A stretch of 64,000 bases of DNA, taken from contig NZ_KB822581.1 of the NCBI RefSeq assembly GCF_000364605.1, positions 114,253-178,252 of the forward strand, given 5' to 3'. Origin of the DNA: Nocardioides sp. Iso805N. GTDB lineage: Bacteria > Actinomycetota > Actinomycetes > Propionibacteriales > Nocardioidaceae. This document shows, one piece after another, positions 1 through 8,903 of the stretch. Each line of letters opens with the position of its first letter. Position 1 is the first letter of the stretch. The notes beneath the pieces are model-generated. The model was not told the origin of the DNA. It saw only the letters and a list, made by a program, of their open reading frames with translations, and searched no databases. The translations under genes and the position numbers were made by a program.

Positions 1-906
1 TCCACGTTCCGCATCCGCATCCCGCTGACCCTGGCCATCATCCCGGCGCTGGTCGTCGGCGAGGGCGAGGAGCGCTACGCGATCCCGCAGGCCAACCTGG
101 TCGAGCTGGTCCGGATCGAGGGCGACGACCTCGACCGCCAGGTCGAGGACCTGGCCGGCTCGCCGGTGCTGCGACTGCGCGGCCGGCTGCTCCCGCTGGT
201 CAACCTGGCCGAGGCGCTCGGCACCGAGCCGGAGCAGCGCGACCACCTGACGGTGGTCGTGGTCCAGGCCGACGACGTCCGCTTCGGGCTGTGCGTCAAC
301 GAGGTGCACGACACGCAGGAGATCGTCGTCAAGCCGATCGGACGCCAGCTCAAGGGCCTGTCGATGTACGCCGGCGCGACCATCATGGGCGATGGCCGGG
401 TGGCCCTGATCCTCGACGTTCCGGGGATGGCCCACGACCAGGGCGTCGACGCTGTCGAGCAGGACCTGCTCGCCACCAGCGCCGCCGGCGACGAGGACCG
501 CACCGCGCTGCTGGTGCTGGAGGTGGCGGACGGTCGCCGTGCCGCCCTCCCGCTGGCTGCGGTCGCGCGGCTCGAGGAGTTCCCCCGCGACCGCGTCGAG
601 CGCACCGGTGGCAACGAGGTCGTCCAGTACCGCGACGGCCTCCTGCCGCTGGTCCGGCTCGCTCCGGCCATCGGCCTGATGGACACCTCCGACCGCAACG
701 AGCAGGTCTCGGTCGTGGTCCACGAGCTCGCCGATCGCTCGGTGGGCATCGTCATCGACCGGGTGCTCGACGTCGTCGAGACAGCGGTCGTCCTCAGCGA
801 TGTCGGGCGCCGGTACGGCGTCACCGGCTCCGCAGTCGTGCAGGAGCACGTCACCGACCTCGTCGACCTCGAGGCCGTCGTGGCCCGAACAGGAGTCAGC
901 GCATGA
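1..906 (+). CDS. cheA: Chemotaxis histidine kinase CheA, C-terminal part (5' truncated by window)
   Basis: The frame is open from base 1, so the gene starts upstream of the window. The first residues (STFRIRIPLTLAIIPALVV) are the end of the CheA ATPase domain running into the CheW-like P5 domain. About 300 residues are visible, forming two CheW-like modules in tandem: one at roughly residues 12-140 (ends near ILDVPGM) and one at roughly 160-295. CheA proteins usually carry one P5 domain, so the second module is notable. In the family, P5 docks CheW and chemoreceptors and couples them to autophosphorylation of the kinase. The stop overlaps the cheW start (ATGA), which indicates translational coupling. 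The phosphotransfer and catalytic domains lie outside the window. Confidence 0.9.
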   Translation, partial: STFRIRIPLTLAIIPALVVGEGEERYAIPQANLVELVRIEGDDLDRQVEDLAGSPVLRLRGRLLPLVNLAEALGTEPEQRDHLTVVVVQADDVRFGLCVNEVHDTQEIVVKPIGRQLKGLSMYAGATIMGDGRVALILDVPGMAHDQGVDAVEQDLLATSAAGDEDRTALLVLEVADGRRAALPLAAVARLEEFPRDRVERTGGNEVVQYRDGLLPLVRLAPAIGLMDTSDRNEQVSVVVHELADRSVGIVIDRVLDVVETAVVLSDVGRRYGVTGSAVVQEHVTDLVDLEAVVARTGVSA

Positions 907-1379
907 CCAACGCCGCAGCCACCGTGACGGCCGAGCAGTACTGCACCTTCTGGGTGGCCGGTCACTTCTTCGGGGTGTCGGTCAACGAGGTGCAGGAGGT
1001 GCTGCGCCACCAGCCGATGACGCCGGTGCCGCGTGCGAACGAGGCCGTGCGCGGCCTGATCAACCTTCGCGGTCAGATCGTGACCGCCGTGGACCTTCGG
1101 GTCCGGCTGGGGCTCCCGCCCCGGCCGGAGGGCGAACTGCCCATGAACGTCATCGTGCGTAGCCGCGGGGAGGTCGTCAGCCTCCTCGTCGACGACATCG
1201 GTGACGTGATCGACACGGCCGGCCTCGAGCTCGAGCCCGTGCCGTCAACCATGCCGGTGACGGTGCAGGACGTCGTGCTCGGCGTACGGCCGATGACGGA
1301 TGCGATCCTGCTGGTCCTCGACGCGGACCGGGCGGTGGACATCTTCGCGGTAGCAGAAAACACAGGGGGAAATACATGA
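903..1379 (+). CDS. cheW: Chemotaxis coupling protein CheW
   Basis: A 158-residue single CheW domain, the usual length for the family. The core reads [19 protein letters not shown], then a segment with [16 protein letters not shown], the typical CheW signature. It links chemoreceptors to CheA in the cytoplasmic signalling array. The ATG overlaps the cheA stop and the TGA overlaps the following receptor start, so cheA-cheW-mcp form one coupled operon. The C-terminal extension ([15 protein letters not shown]) is short and unremarkable. Confidence 0.93.
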   Translation: MTNAAATVTAEQYCTFWVAGHFFGVSVNEVQEVLRHQPMTPVPRANEAVRGLINLRGQIVTAVDLRVRLGLPPRPEGELPMNVIVRSRGEVVSLLVDDIGDVIDTAGLELEPVPSTMPVTVQDVVLGVRPMTDAILLVLDADRAVDIFAVAENTGGNT

Positions 1380-3646
1380 CCGGACCACTCAGGACGCCGG
1401 CTCCAACAAGCACGGGAGCCGGCGGTCCGCACCGCAGCACCTTCGACGTGGAGGGCTTCCGCCACGTCCTGGACGGCGTCAAGACCCAGCTCCTGGTCGC
1501 CGACGCCGATCTGATCATCCGCTACGTCAATCCGCAGACCCGAGCCGCGCTCGAGAAGCTTCGCGAACAGCTGCCCTTCTCGCCCGACGCGATCGTGGGG
1601 ATGCCACTCAACACCTGCTTCGGAAACGCCCTGGAGGCCAAGAGCCCGGGCAATCCCTGGGCCGCTCTCCCGCTCTCCACAAGAGAGACGACCGGCTCCG
1701 AGACCATCGAGTTCACGGTTGAGCCCCTCCACGACGAGCGCGGCGAGCGGATCGGTGCCGTCGCCACCGTCGAGAGCATCACTCAGCGGCTCGCGCTCGA
1801 GGCGCACAGCTCGATGCTTCAGTCGATGATGGAGAACAGCCCGACGAACATGATGTTCGCGGACCGCGACTTCGTCGTCCAGTACATGAACCCCGCCTCA
1901 CTGGCCACCCTGCGCCGGCTCGAGGCGTACCTTCCGGTCAGGGCCGACCAGGTGGTCGGCTCGAGCCTGGACATCTTCCACCGGGACCCGGGCTACCAGC
2001 GCGGCATCCTGGCCGACGAGCGACAGCTGCCGCGGCGCGCCAACATCCTCCTCGGCCCGGAGACACTCGACCTCCTCGTCAGCGCGATCCGCGACCACGA
2101 GGGCGCCTACGTCGGCGCGATGGCGACGTGGGAGATCGTCACGGACCGGCTCCGTGCCGAGCGGGCCAGCGCCGAGGCGACCGAGGACACCTCTGCGGTC
2201 AACGAGGTGCTGGTCTCCCTGCAGAACGCGACCAGCGCAGACGAGGCGGTGCGGGTCGCGCTCGACACGGTCCGCAGCGCCTTCGGGTGGGCCTACGGGT
2301 CCTACTGGACGGTCGAGGACGACCGGCTGCTCCACTTCAGCATGGAGTCCGGTGACGCCGGCCCCGAGTTCCACCAGGTGACGCTCTCCGCGACATTCGC
2401 GGAGGGCGTCGGTCTTTCCGGGCGGGCCTGGGCCCAGCGTGATCTCTACTTCACCCAGGACATCGGCGAGATGACCGACTGTGTCCGCGCGCCGGTCGCG
2501 CAGCGGGTCGGGGTGAAGTCGGGGGTCTGCTTCCCGATCCTGGTCGAGGACCGGGTCGTCGGCACGATGGACTTCTTCGCCACCGAGACGCTCGAGCCCA
2601 GTCCGCAGCGCCTGGAGGCGTTGCGCAACGTCGGCAGGATGGTCTCCCAGCGACTCGGGACGATGGCGCGTGACTCTCGCGACCGGGACGCCGCCGCACG
2701 GACGACCGCCGGGGTGCAGCGCATCCTCGACGCCGTGCGTGCGGCCGCCGAGGGTGACCTCACCCAGCACCTTGGGGTGGAGGGTGAGGATCCCGTCGCC
2801 CAGGTCTCGCGGGCGCTGGACGCGCTGATCGCCCAGTTCCGCGTCAGCCTGACCAACATCGGCGGTACGGCGGACAGCCTCGGTGTGTCGGCCGAGCAGC
2901 TGACCGTGCTGGCGCAGGGGATGGGCGAGGGGGCCTCGCTCACCTCGGACCGGGCGGCTTCGGCGTCGGGTGCTTCGGTGCAGGTCTCGGCCTCGATCCA
3001 GACGGTCGCCACGGCGGCCGAGGAGATGACGGCCAGCATCCGTGAGATCGCGAAGAATGCGACCGAGGCGGCCACGGTCGCCACCGACGCGGTCACGGTG
3101 GCGGGTGGTGCCCAGACGACGGTGGCGTCGCTGGGGGAGTCGAGTGCTGAGATCGGTCAGGTCATCAAGGTGATCACCTCGATCGCGCAGCAGACGAACC
3201 TGCTGGCGCTCAACGCGACCATCGAGGCGGCCCGGGCCGGTGATGCGGGCAAGGGCTTCGCAGTGGTGGCGAACGAGGTCAAGGAGCTGGCCAAGGAGAC
3301 CGCTCGGGCGACGGAGGAGATCTCGCAGAAGATCGAGGCGATCCAGAGTGACACCCAGGGTGCTGTCGCGGCGATCAGCAGGATCAGTGAGGTGATCGCT
3401 CGGATCAATGACATCCAGGCCACGATCGCCTCGGCGGTGGAGGAGCAGACCGCCACCACCAACGAGATCGCCCGGTCGGTGACCGAGGCGGCGGGTGGTG
3501 CCAACGGCATCGCCCAGGACGTCACCCTGGTTGCCAACGCCGCTGCTGACACCCGCCAGGGCGCGCACGACACCCTGCAGTCGGCCACCGAGCTGACCGG
3601 CGTCGCCGTCGAGCTGCGCTCGTTGGTCGGGAAGTTCCGGCTCTGA
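1376..3646 (+). CDS. Soluble methyl-accepting chemotaxis protein (PAS-PAS-GAF-MA)
   Basis: A 756-residue chemoreceptor. Two PAS-like modules follow each other (about residues 25-145 and 150-255), then a GAF domain (about 265-430), a short linker that may be HAMP-like, and the MA signalling domain (about 490-756). The receptor hairpin tip ([18 protein letters not shown]) is clear. No hydrophobic segment long enough to span a membrane is visible, so this is probably a cytoplasmic receptor sensing an internal or diffusible cue. The PAS and GAF pockets could bind a cofactor or small ligand, but the ligand cannot be read from sequence. It is coupled to cheW by ATGA. There is no C-terminal CheR/CheB tether pentapeptide (ends in RSLVGKFRL). 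Confidence 0.93.
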   Translation: MTGPLRTPAPTSTGAGGPHRSTFDVEGFRHVLDGVKTQLLVADADLIIRYVNPQTRAALEKLREQLPFSPDAIVGMPLNTCFGNALEAKSPGNPWAALPLSTRETTGSETIEFTVEPLHDERGERIGAVATVESITQRLALEAHSSMLQSMMENSPTNMMFADRDFVVQYMNPASLATLRRLEAYLPVRADQVVGSSLDIFHRDPGYQRGILADERQLPRRANILLGPETLDLLVSAIRDHEGAYVGAMATWEIVTDRLRAERASAEATEDTSAVNEVLVSLQNATSADEAVRVALDTVRSAFGWAYGSYWTVEDDRLLHFSMESGDAGPEFHQVTLSATFAEGVGLSGRAWAQRDLYFTQDIGEMTDCVRAPVAQRVGVKSGVCFPILVEDRVVGTMDFFATETLEPSPQRLEALRNVGRMVSQRLGTMARDSRDRDAAARTTAGVQRILDAVRAAAEGDLTQHLGVEGEDPVAQVSRALDALIAQFRVSLTNIGGTADSLGVSAEQLTVLAQGMGEGASLTSDRAASASGASVQVSASIQTVATAAEEMTASIREIAKNATEAATVATDAVTVAGGAQTTVASLGESSAEIGQVIKVITSIAQQTNLLALNATIEAARAGDAGKGFAVVANEVKELAKETARATEEISQKIEAIQSDTQGAVAAISRISEVIARINDIQATIASAVEEQTATTNEIARSVTEAAGGANGIAQDVTLVANAAADTRQGAHDTLQSATELTGVAVELRSLVGKFRL

Positions 3647-3797
3647 GGTCCACCGATCTGGCGAGAGCATGAGAACGCGGAGGCCGCTGGGTGCCTCCCC
3701 GTTCTCCTCGCTCCCCAGGGCGTTGCAGGATTGCGGACCGGCACCGCTTGGCGCCGCTCGGCGACGGTCGAGGTGGACGCACGGGATGCCCCCGGCG

Positions 3798-3850
3798 CCT
3801 GAGATGGGCCCGAGATGGGCCTGAGATGGGCCTGAGATGGGCCCGAGGTG
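3798..3850. repeat. 11-bp tandem repeat, about four and a half units
   Basis: Unit CC(T/C)GAGATGGG, with copies starting at 3798, 3809, 3820 and 3831 and a decayed partial copy from 3842. It lies between the convergent chemoreceptor and response-regulator genes, just beyond the regulator's stop codon. Possibly replication-slippage material; no function is evident. Confidence 0.75.
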
Positions 3851-3862
3851 CGCTGAGGTGGG

Positions 3863-4579
3863 TCAGCGCAGGGCGCCGGACCCCACCGGGGCCTCGCTGC
3901 GCCGCGGCGAGGGCAGTCGGGGGGCGCTCCCGTCGCGGAGCCGGTGGGCCAGCACGGCCGCCTGGGTGCGGTGCTGCACGCCGAGGCGGGCCAGCAGGCC
4001 GGTGACATGGTTCTTCACCGTCTTCTCGGCCAGGAAGAGCTTCTCCGCGATCTGCCGGTTGGTGAGGCCCTCCGCGATGAGGAACAGGATCTTGCTCTGC
4101 TGCGGGGTGAGCTCGGCGAGTACGTCGAACGCGCGGCGGTGGAACTGGACCTGCTGCACCACCCGCGAGGCGATCACCGGGTCGATCAGGGTGTGGCCGC
4201 TGGCGACCAGCCGGATCCCGCTGATGAGGCTGTTGCTCTCGATCTGCTTGAGCACGTAGCCCGCGGCGCCGGCCAAGATCGCCGAGGTGATCGCGTCCTC
4301 GTCGTCGAAGCTGGTCAGGATCAGCCCCTTGATGTCGGGGTTGACGGCGCGCATCTCGCGGCAGACCTCGATGCCGGAGCCGTCCGGGAGCTGGGCGTCC
4401 AGCACGCACACGTCGGGCGCGAGCTCCAGGATCGCCGGCAGCGCCTCGGCCGCCGTACTGGCCTCGCCGACGATCCGGATGTCCCCCTCAGCCTCGAGCA
4501 TGCTGCGTACGCCGCGGCGCACGATCTCGTGATCGTCGACCAGGAAAACGCGAATCAGACCGTCCTGCATGGGCACCAT
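3863..4579 (-). CDS. NarL/LuxR-family response regulator, DevR/DosR-like
   Basis: 238 residues: receiver domain (about 8-125) with acidic pocket near VFLVDDHE, phospho-acceptor Asp in VCVLDAQLPDG and switch Lys in GYVLKQI, then a LuxR-type helix-turn-helix (about 155-215; GLTNRQIAEKLFLAEKTVKN). The HTH and flanking LILTS/ILAGA segments closely resemble mycobacterial DevR. The ATG at 4579 is preceded by an AGGGGA-type ribosome site; a second ATG three codons downstream is possible. No histidine kinase is adjacent, so its partner is elsewhere or it serves the neighbouring chemotaxis system. The tail (residues 217-238) is low-complexity. A perfect palindrome sits 72-91 bases upstream of the start. 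Confidence 0.9.
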   Translation of the reverse strand: MVPMQDGLIRVFLVDDHEIVRRGVRSMLEAEGDIRIVGEASTAAEALPAILELAPDVCVLDAQLPDGSGIEVCREMRAVNPDIKGLILTSFDDEDAITSAILAGAAGYVLKQIESNSLISGIRLVASGHTLIDPVIASRVVQQVQFHRRAFDVLAELTPQQSKILFLIAEGLTNRQIAEKLFLAEKTVKNHVTGLLARLGVQHRTQAAVLAHRLRDGSAPRLPSPRRSEAPVGSGALR

Positions 4580-4650
4580 TGTCCCCTGAGCAAAGCCTGA
4601 GAGGGACCAGGCTGATGGTCACGAGACGACGCCCGCTTGGGCCCAGAGCA

Positions 4651-4670
4651 CATGGCCCGATCGGGCCATG
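4651..4670. promoter_or_regulatory. Perfect 20-bp palindrome upstream of the DevR-like regulator
   Basis: The half-site CATGGCCCGA is followed immediately by its exact reverse complement. It lies between the start of the response regulator (4579, minus strand) and the stop of the next minus-strand gene (4733). DevR/DosR-type regulators bind 20-bp palindromes with GGGAC half-sites, so an autoregulatory operator is plausible, although the bases differ from the DosR consensus. A transcription terminator for the upstream gene is the alternative. Confidence 0.45.
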
Positions 4671-4732
4671 CCGATCTACCCGATCGGATGGGCGGACGGG
4701 TCAGGCGCGGGGGAGCGGTGGACCAGGTGTCG

Positions 4733-5101
4733 TCAGCGGCGCCGCGCGTTGGCCAGGTAGGACCGCTCGGCGACCATGTCGCGCGCCTCCTGCAGCAGCG
4801 CGAGAACGTCGCTCATCCCGACGGTCGCGGGATGGGTCGGGTGTGCGGCCGGCACCTCGGCGAGCAGGATCTCGGCCCGATCGGCGTCGACCTCGGCGCC
4901 CAGCTCGAGCCGGTAGAACGTGTCGGTCAGGTCGAAGCTGATGTCGTGCACCGTCGCCAGCCGGTATCGCTCGACGCCGTCGCGGACCAGTAGCTGCTCG
5001 CCCGGCTCCAGGCCACGGTCGAGCGCGGCGTCCGTGTGCGACATCAGCAGTGAGCCCGCGCGTCGCGTGAACTCACTGAGCTCCAGGTCTACTCGCTTCA
5101 C
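4733..5101 (-). CDS. Hypothetical protein, 122 aa
   Basis: Not recognised. The frame stays open further upstream, but the GTG at 5101 is preceded by a good AAGGGGG ribosome site, and the sequence before it looks non-coding. The protein begins VKRVDLELSEFTRRAG, is acidic and soluble, and has a central part (LLVRDGVERYRLATVHDISFDLTDTFYRLELG) that reads as beta-strands, followed by a helical C-terminus (MSDVLALLQEARDMVAERSYLANARRR). It is divergent from the reductase gene at 5241 and upstream of the response regulator on the same strand. No function is proposed. Confidence 0.65.
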   Translation of the reverse strand: MKRVDLELSEFTRRAGSLLMSHTDAALDRGLEPGEQLLVRDGVERYRLATVHDISFDLTDTFYRLELGAEVDADRAEILLAEVPAAHPTHPATVGMSDVLALLQEARDMVAERSYLANARRR

Positions 5102-5240
5102 TGGTGTCCCCCTTGTGCTGGCCCCCGACCGGAGGCCTCCTACCCCTGTGCCTGCCCAACGAAACATCCCCGCTGAAGTCACTCGGTGATGTCCGAGAAG
5201 GTCTAGACCATCGCCATCCGGGCCATGCCAGAGTGGGCAC

Positions 5241-6428
5241 ATGACTGCGGAGCGTGATCTCGACCTGGTCCTCTTCGGTGCGACCGGCTTCACCGGCTCG
5301 TTGACGGCCTCCTACCTTGCCGAGGCCGTCTCTTCCGACGATGGTCCGCGCGGGCTGCGCTGGGGGCTGGCCGGCCGTGATCTCACCAAATTGAGGGAGA
5401 TGCGCGACGGGCTGGTCGAGCGGTGGGGCGAGGCCCTCGAGAGCGTCGAGCTGCTGCGTGCCGATGTCACCGACCAGGCGAGCCTTGACGCCGTCGCCGC
5501 CCGCACCCGGGTCGTCATCACGACGGTGGGTCCGTATCTGGCGTACGGCGAGCCCGTCGTACGGGCCTGTGCCGAGGCCGGCACCGACTACGTCGACCTC
5601 ACCGGTGAGCCGGAGTTCGTCGACCGGATGTACGTGCGCTACCACGAGGTCGCTCAGCGCACCGGAGCACGGATCGTCCACGCCTGCGGGTTCGACTCGA
5701 TCCCGCACGACCTGGGCGCCCTCTTCGCCGTCCGGCAGCTCGACGCGAACGGGCCGGTGACGGTGCGCGGGGTCGTGCGTGCGAGCGGCATGCTGTCCGG
5801 TGGCACCTTCCACTCCGCGCTGGGGCAGTTCAGCCGTGCCAAGCAGATGCGCTCGGCTGCAGCGGAGCGCAAGCGGGTCGAGCCGCGGCCCGAGGGCCGC
5901 CGGTCGCGCGCCGTCGCGGGTCGCCCCACCCGTGACGCCGAGCTCGGCTACTGGCTGGTGCCGTTGCCGACCATCGACCCCTCGATCGTGGCGCGCAGCG
6001 GCAGGGCCCTGGCCGACTACGGCCCCGACTTCAGCTACTCGCACTACGCCGGCACCAAGACGCTGCGCTACGCGGTGGGCGGCGCGGCGGGGCTGCTCGG
6101 TCTGGTCGCAGCCGCCCAGATCGGCCCTCTACGCCGCTGGCTGGGCGCGAAGGTGCCGCAGGGGGAGGGGCCGGACGAGGCTCGGCGGGCCACCTCGTGG
6201 TTCCGGGTCGACTTCATCGCCGAGGGTGACGGCCGCAGGGTCCACACCCGTGTCTCCGGGGGCGACCCGGGCTACACGGAGACGGCCAAGATGCTCGCCG
6301 AGGCCGGGCTGTGCCTGTCGCTCGACGACAACCCGCCCAGTGCGGGCTCGGTCACGACCGGCGTCGCGATGGGTGCCGCGTTGACCGAGCGGCTGCAGCG
6401 GGTCGGCATCCGGTTCGAGGTGTTGTGA
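5241..6428 (+). CDS. Saccharopine dehydrogenase-like NAD(P)-dependent oxidoreductase
   Basis: 395 residues with an N-terminal Rossmann fold whose dinucleotide loop is DLVLFGATGFTGSLTASYL, followed by the saccharopine-dehydrogenase-type pattern (VITTVGPYLAYGEPVVRACAEAGTDYVDLTGE, HACGFDSIPHDLGA). This matches actinobacterial trans-acting enoyl reductase-like proteins (Rv2449c/Rv2953 group), some of which reduce lipid intermediates, but no polyketide synthase is nearby here. A hydrophobic stretch near residues 275-300 (YAVGGAAGLLGLVAAAQIG) may contact the membrane. It stands alone, divergent from the 122-aa gene. Confidence 0.85.
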   Translation: MTAERDLDLVLFGATGFTGSLTASYLAEAVSSDDGPRGLRWGLAGRDLTKLREMRDGLVERWGEALESVELLRADVTDQASLDAVAARTRVVITTVGPYLAYGEPVVRACAEAGTDYVDLTGEPEFVDRMYVRYHEVAQRTGARIVHACGFDSIPHDLGALFAVRQLDANGPVTVRGVVRASGMLSGGTFHSALGQFSRAKQMRSAAAERKRVEPRPEGRRSRAVAGRPTRDAELGYWLVPLPTIDPSIVARSGRALADYGPDFSYSHYAGTKTLRYAVGGAAGLLGLVAAAQIGPLRRWLGAKVPQGEGPDEARRATSWFRVDFIAEGDGRRVHTRVSGGDPGYTETAKMLAEAGLCLSLDDNPPSAGSVTTGVAMGAALTERLQRVGIRFEVL

Positions 6429-6757
6429 GGGCTCGCTCGTCCGTGGGGACGAGTTGGGCAGCCAGCCAGAGCCTTGTCTGCTGAGAGATGCGGTGGATCA
6501 CGCCGCGATCAGTAACCCCTGTCGGCGCTCGGCATGCGCGTGGGGTCCAGCTGTGGATGACGTCGGTATGGCCGCGCCGTCGCCGCCGATCGCGATGATC
6601 GCGTCCGAGCGGGGACGCATGCCCCCACCAGCCTCGGTTACCTCAAGGTCATGACGGCGACCACCGGACACCTCTCCTCCATCGAGGACTGCGCACCGGG
6701 CCAGGTGCGGACCGACGTACGGGAGCGAGACGCACGTCGAGAGGAGGTGGCTGCGCG
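6429..6757. other. 329-bp intergenic region without a supported gene
   Basis: No convincing reading frame or RNA gene was found. It contains a small palindromic stretch (CGATCGCGATGATCGCG near 6589-6605) and ends with a strong GAGAGGAGG ribosome site that belongs to the 49-aa gene at 6758. Confidence 0.5.
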
Positions 6758-6907
6758 ATGACGCTTTGGATCTTCGTGCTGGTCTTCGTGATCTTCGCCG
6801 TGGGCGTGGGGGCGGTCCAGTTGCTGGCCGCGCTGGCCGACCGACGCCGCGCCCGCGAGGTCGAGAACGACGAGAGTCGGATCCACCCCGAGGACGGAAG
6901 GCGCTGA
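6758..6907 (+). CDS. Small single-pass membrane protein, 49 aa
   Basis: ATG at 6758 lies a few bases after a strong GAGGAGG ribosome site. The product starts MTLWIFVLVFVIFAVGVGA, a single hydrophobic segment (residues about 3-26), followed by a charged cytoplasmic-type tail (DRRRAREVENDESRIHPEDGRR). The stop is 2 bp before the next ATG, so both are probably co-translated. The function is unknown. The strong ribosome site and coupling are the main evidence that it is real. Confidence 0.65.
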   Translation: MTLWIFVLVFVIFAVGVGAVQLLAALADRRRAREVENDESRIHPEDGRR

Positions 6908-6909
6908 TC

Positions 6910-7167
6910 ATGCCTAACCCGAGCATCAAGAACGAGAAGCTCTACGAGGACCTGCGCGACGACGGGGCCTCCAAGGAGAAGGCCGCCCGGATCTCCAACG
7001 CCGTCGCGCAGCGCGGCAGCAAGGCGGTGGCGCGCAAGGGCGGCACGTCCGGCTCCTACGACGACTGGAAGGTCGTCGACCTGCGCAAGCGCGCCAAGGA
7101 GCTTGGCCTGCACGGCTACTCATCGAAGAAGAAGGCGGAGCTGATCTCCGCACTGCGGAACCACTGA
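6910..7167 (+). CDS. Rho termination factor N-terminal (SAP-like) domain protein, 85 aa
   Basis: Starts MPNPSIKNEKLYEDLRDDG, a helical, lysine-rich N-terminal part with conserved ASKEKAARISNAVA, followed by a C-terminal module (DWKVVDLRKRAKELGLHGYSSKKKAELISALRN). That module has the LxxRAKELGxxGYSxxxKxELI pattern of the Rho-N/SAP helix-extended-loop-helix fold, which binds nucleic acid. This small family is widespread in actinobacteria and has no settled role. It sits 2 bp after the 49-aa membrane protein and is followed by a strong hairpin. Confidence 0.8.
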   Translation: MPNPSIKNEKLYEDLRDDGASKEKAARISNAVAQRGSKAVARKGGTSGSYDDWKVVDLRKRAKELGLHGYSSKKKAELISALRNH

Positions 7168-7198
7168 GTTCTGCCCCTGCACCTTCCTGGCGGGAGGA

Positions 7199-7258
7199 CC
7201 GGTGGCAGTGGGCGGCCCTGAACCCCCCTCTGGGGCAGGCCCACTGCCACCGGGTTTA
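7199..7258 (+). terminator. Long hairpin, probable transcription terminator
   Basis: A perfect 15-bp stem (CCGGTGGCAGTGGGC at 7199-7213 paired with 7239-7253) closes a 25-nt loop and is followed by GTTTATC. It is placed between the Rho-N protein gene and tRNA-Arg, consistent with termination of the 6758-7167 operon. Confidence 0.65.
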
Positions 7259-7305
7259 TCCATGCCCGCGCGGGGATGACAAGATGTGCGCGCCTGACAA
7301 GGCAC

Positions 7306-7378
7306 GCCCCAGTAGCTCAGTGGATAGAGCAGCCGCCTCCTAAGCGAAAGGTCGCCAGTTCGACTCTGGCCTGGGGCA
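7306..7378 (+). tRNA. tRNA-Arg (anticodon CCT)
   Basis: 73 nt. The acceptor stem GCCCCAG pairs with CTGGGGC, the D arm GCTC/GAGC and T arm GCCAG/CTGGC are perfect, and the T loop is TTCGACT. The anticodon loop is CTCCTAA, giving anticodon CCT (reads AGG). No CCA is encoded. The anticodon stem is unusual: only the three pairs nearest the loop are Watson-Crick; positions 28-42 (C-A) and 27-43 (G-A) are mismatched. Confidence 0.9.
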
Positions 7379-7559
7379 CGACCGTCACCTGGCCTTCCTC
7401 CGTCCTGCGATGAGTGGTGGAGAAAGGCCGGGGCGCTGTGGCCCGGGTCACGCGCGGTCGCGGGATTTTTGGCTTCTCGGCGCTCGCCCGCACACTTGGG
7501 GGTCGCACGTAGGGTCAACGGCGCCCCCGCGACCATCCCGAGACGAGTGACGGTGATCA

Positions 7560-8903
7560 ATGTCCGACGCAGAGCAGCTGGAACCCACTGCTGCCCCGGG
7601 CATTGCTCCCGACCCTGTGGCTCGCGAATCGGTCGCCCCCGACGCCACTCGCCCCGTCGCCCGACGGCGTAGCGCAGCCGGCAGGCGTCGCGCGAAGTCC
7701 CGCACCCGGCACACCGTGCTCAAGGTGCTGATCTCGACGGTGATCGCGCTGGCGCTGGTCACCGGGCTGTCGGCCGCGTACCTGTATCGCCACCTCAACG
7801 GCAACCTGCACGTGTACGACGCGGGCAAGGACATCATCGGCGACCAGCCGAGCGCACTCGCCGTCGCCGGGCCGCGGAAGCCGATCAACATCCTGGTGAT
7901 GGGCTCCGACAGCCGGGACTGCTCCGGTTGCGACGTCGACGGCCTCACCAAGGGCGGCCAGCGCTCCGACACCACGATCCTGCTCCACCTCTCGGCGGAC
8001 CGGAAGCGTGCCTACGGCATCAGCATCCCGCGTGACTCGATCATCGACCGGCCCGCGTGCAAGCGCTCCGACGGCTCGGTCAGCCCGGCCGCGACCGCGC
8101 AGATGTGGAACGCCGCCTTCTCGGTCGGCGGCCCGGCCTGCACGATCTCCCAGATCCAGCACCTGACCGGCATCAAGATCGATCACTTCGTGGTGGTCAA
8201 CTTCGAGGGCTTCAAGTCGATGGTCGACGCCATCGGTGGCGTCAAGGTCTGCATCCCCGAGACCTGGGACGACCGCGCCCACGGCATCTACCTCAAGGCC
8301 GGCACGCGCAAGATCTCCGGCAACCAGGCGCTTGAGTACGTCCGGATTCGGCACGGCATCGGCGACGGCACCGACCTCGGCCGGATCAAGCGCCAGCAGG
8401 CGTTCGTCGGTTCGATGGTCAACGCGGTGCTCTCCTCGAACACGCTGACCAACCCGGTCAAGGTGGTCAAGTTCCTCGACGCCGCGACCAAGTCGCTGAC
8501 CGTCGACCCGGGCCTGAAGAACCTGTCGAAGATCGCCGGTCTGGCGACCGAGTTCAAGGGCATCGGGCTGAACAAGATCAAGTTCGTCACCATCCCGTGG
8601 TCCTACGACACCGCCTACCCGGGCAGGGTCGTGTGGCGCCCGGAGGCGGCCCAGGTCTGGAACGCGATCAGGCACGACAAGCCGCTGTCACGGTCGTTGA
8701 CCGCCGGCTCGATCAACGTGAGCAACCTGCCCGGCGCGGCGACGGCCTCGCCGACGAGCGGCGCCAGCAGCAGCCCGAGTGACTCGCCCAGCGCCGGCAG
8801 CTCGCCGAGCGGCAGTGCCAGCGGATCCGGTACGCCGTCGAGCACGCCGACCCGGTCCCCGGAGGACACCGCCGCGCTGGAGCAGGCCGGGCTCTGCACG
8901 TGA
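7560..8903 (+). CDS. LytR-CpsA-Psr (LCP) family cell-wall glycopolymer ligase
   Basis: 447 residues: basic cytoplasmic N-terminus, one transmembrane helix (about 53-75), then the LCP catalytic domain (about 105-330). Family marks visible are INILVMGSDSR, RSDTTILLHL, GISIPRDSI and YVRIRHGIGDGTDLGRIKRQQAF, which includes the Arg/Asp residues that bind pyrophosphate and polyprenyl lipid. LCP enzymes transfer glycopolymers such as arabinogalactan or teichoic-type polymers from lipid carriers to peptidoglycan outside the membrane. The C-terminal 75 residues are a Ser/Pro/Gly-rich linker ending in LEQAGLCT. The stop overlaps the next gene (GTGA). Confidence 0.93.
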   Translation: MSDAEQLEPTAAPGIAPDPVARESVAPDATRPVARRRSAAGRRRAKSRTRHTVLKVLISTVIALALVTGLSAAYLYRHLNGNLHVYDAGKDIIGDQPSALAVAGPRKPINILVMGSDSRDCSGCDVDGLTKGGQRSDTTILLHLSADRKRAYGISIPRDSIIDRPACKRSDGSVSPAATAQMWNAAFSVGGPACTISQIQHLTGIKIDHFVVVNFEGFKSMVDAIGGVKVCIPETWDDRAHGIYLKAGTRKISGNQALEYVRIRHGIGDGTDLGRIKRQQAFVGSMVNAVLSSNTLTNPVKVVKFLDAATKSLTVDPGLKNLSKIAGLATEFKGIGLNKIKFVTIPWSYDTAYPGRVVWRPEAAQVWNAIRHDKPLSRSLTAGSINVSNLPGAATASPTSGASSSPSDSPSAGSSPSGSASGSGTPSSTPTRSPEDTAALEQAGLCT

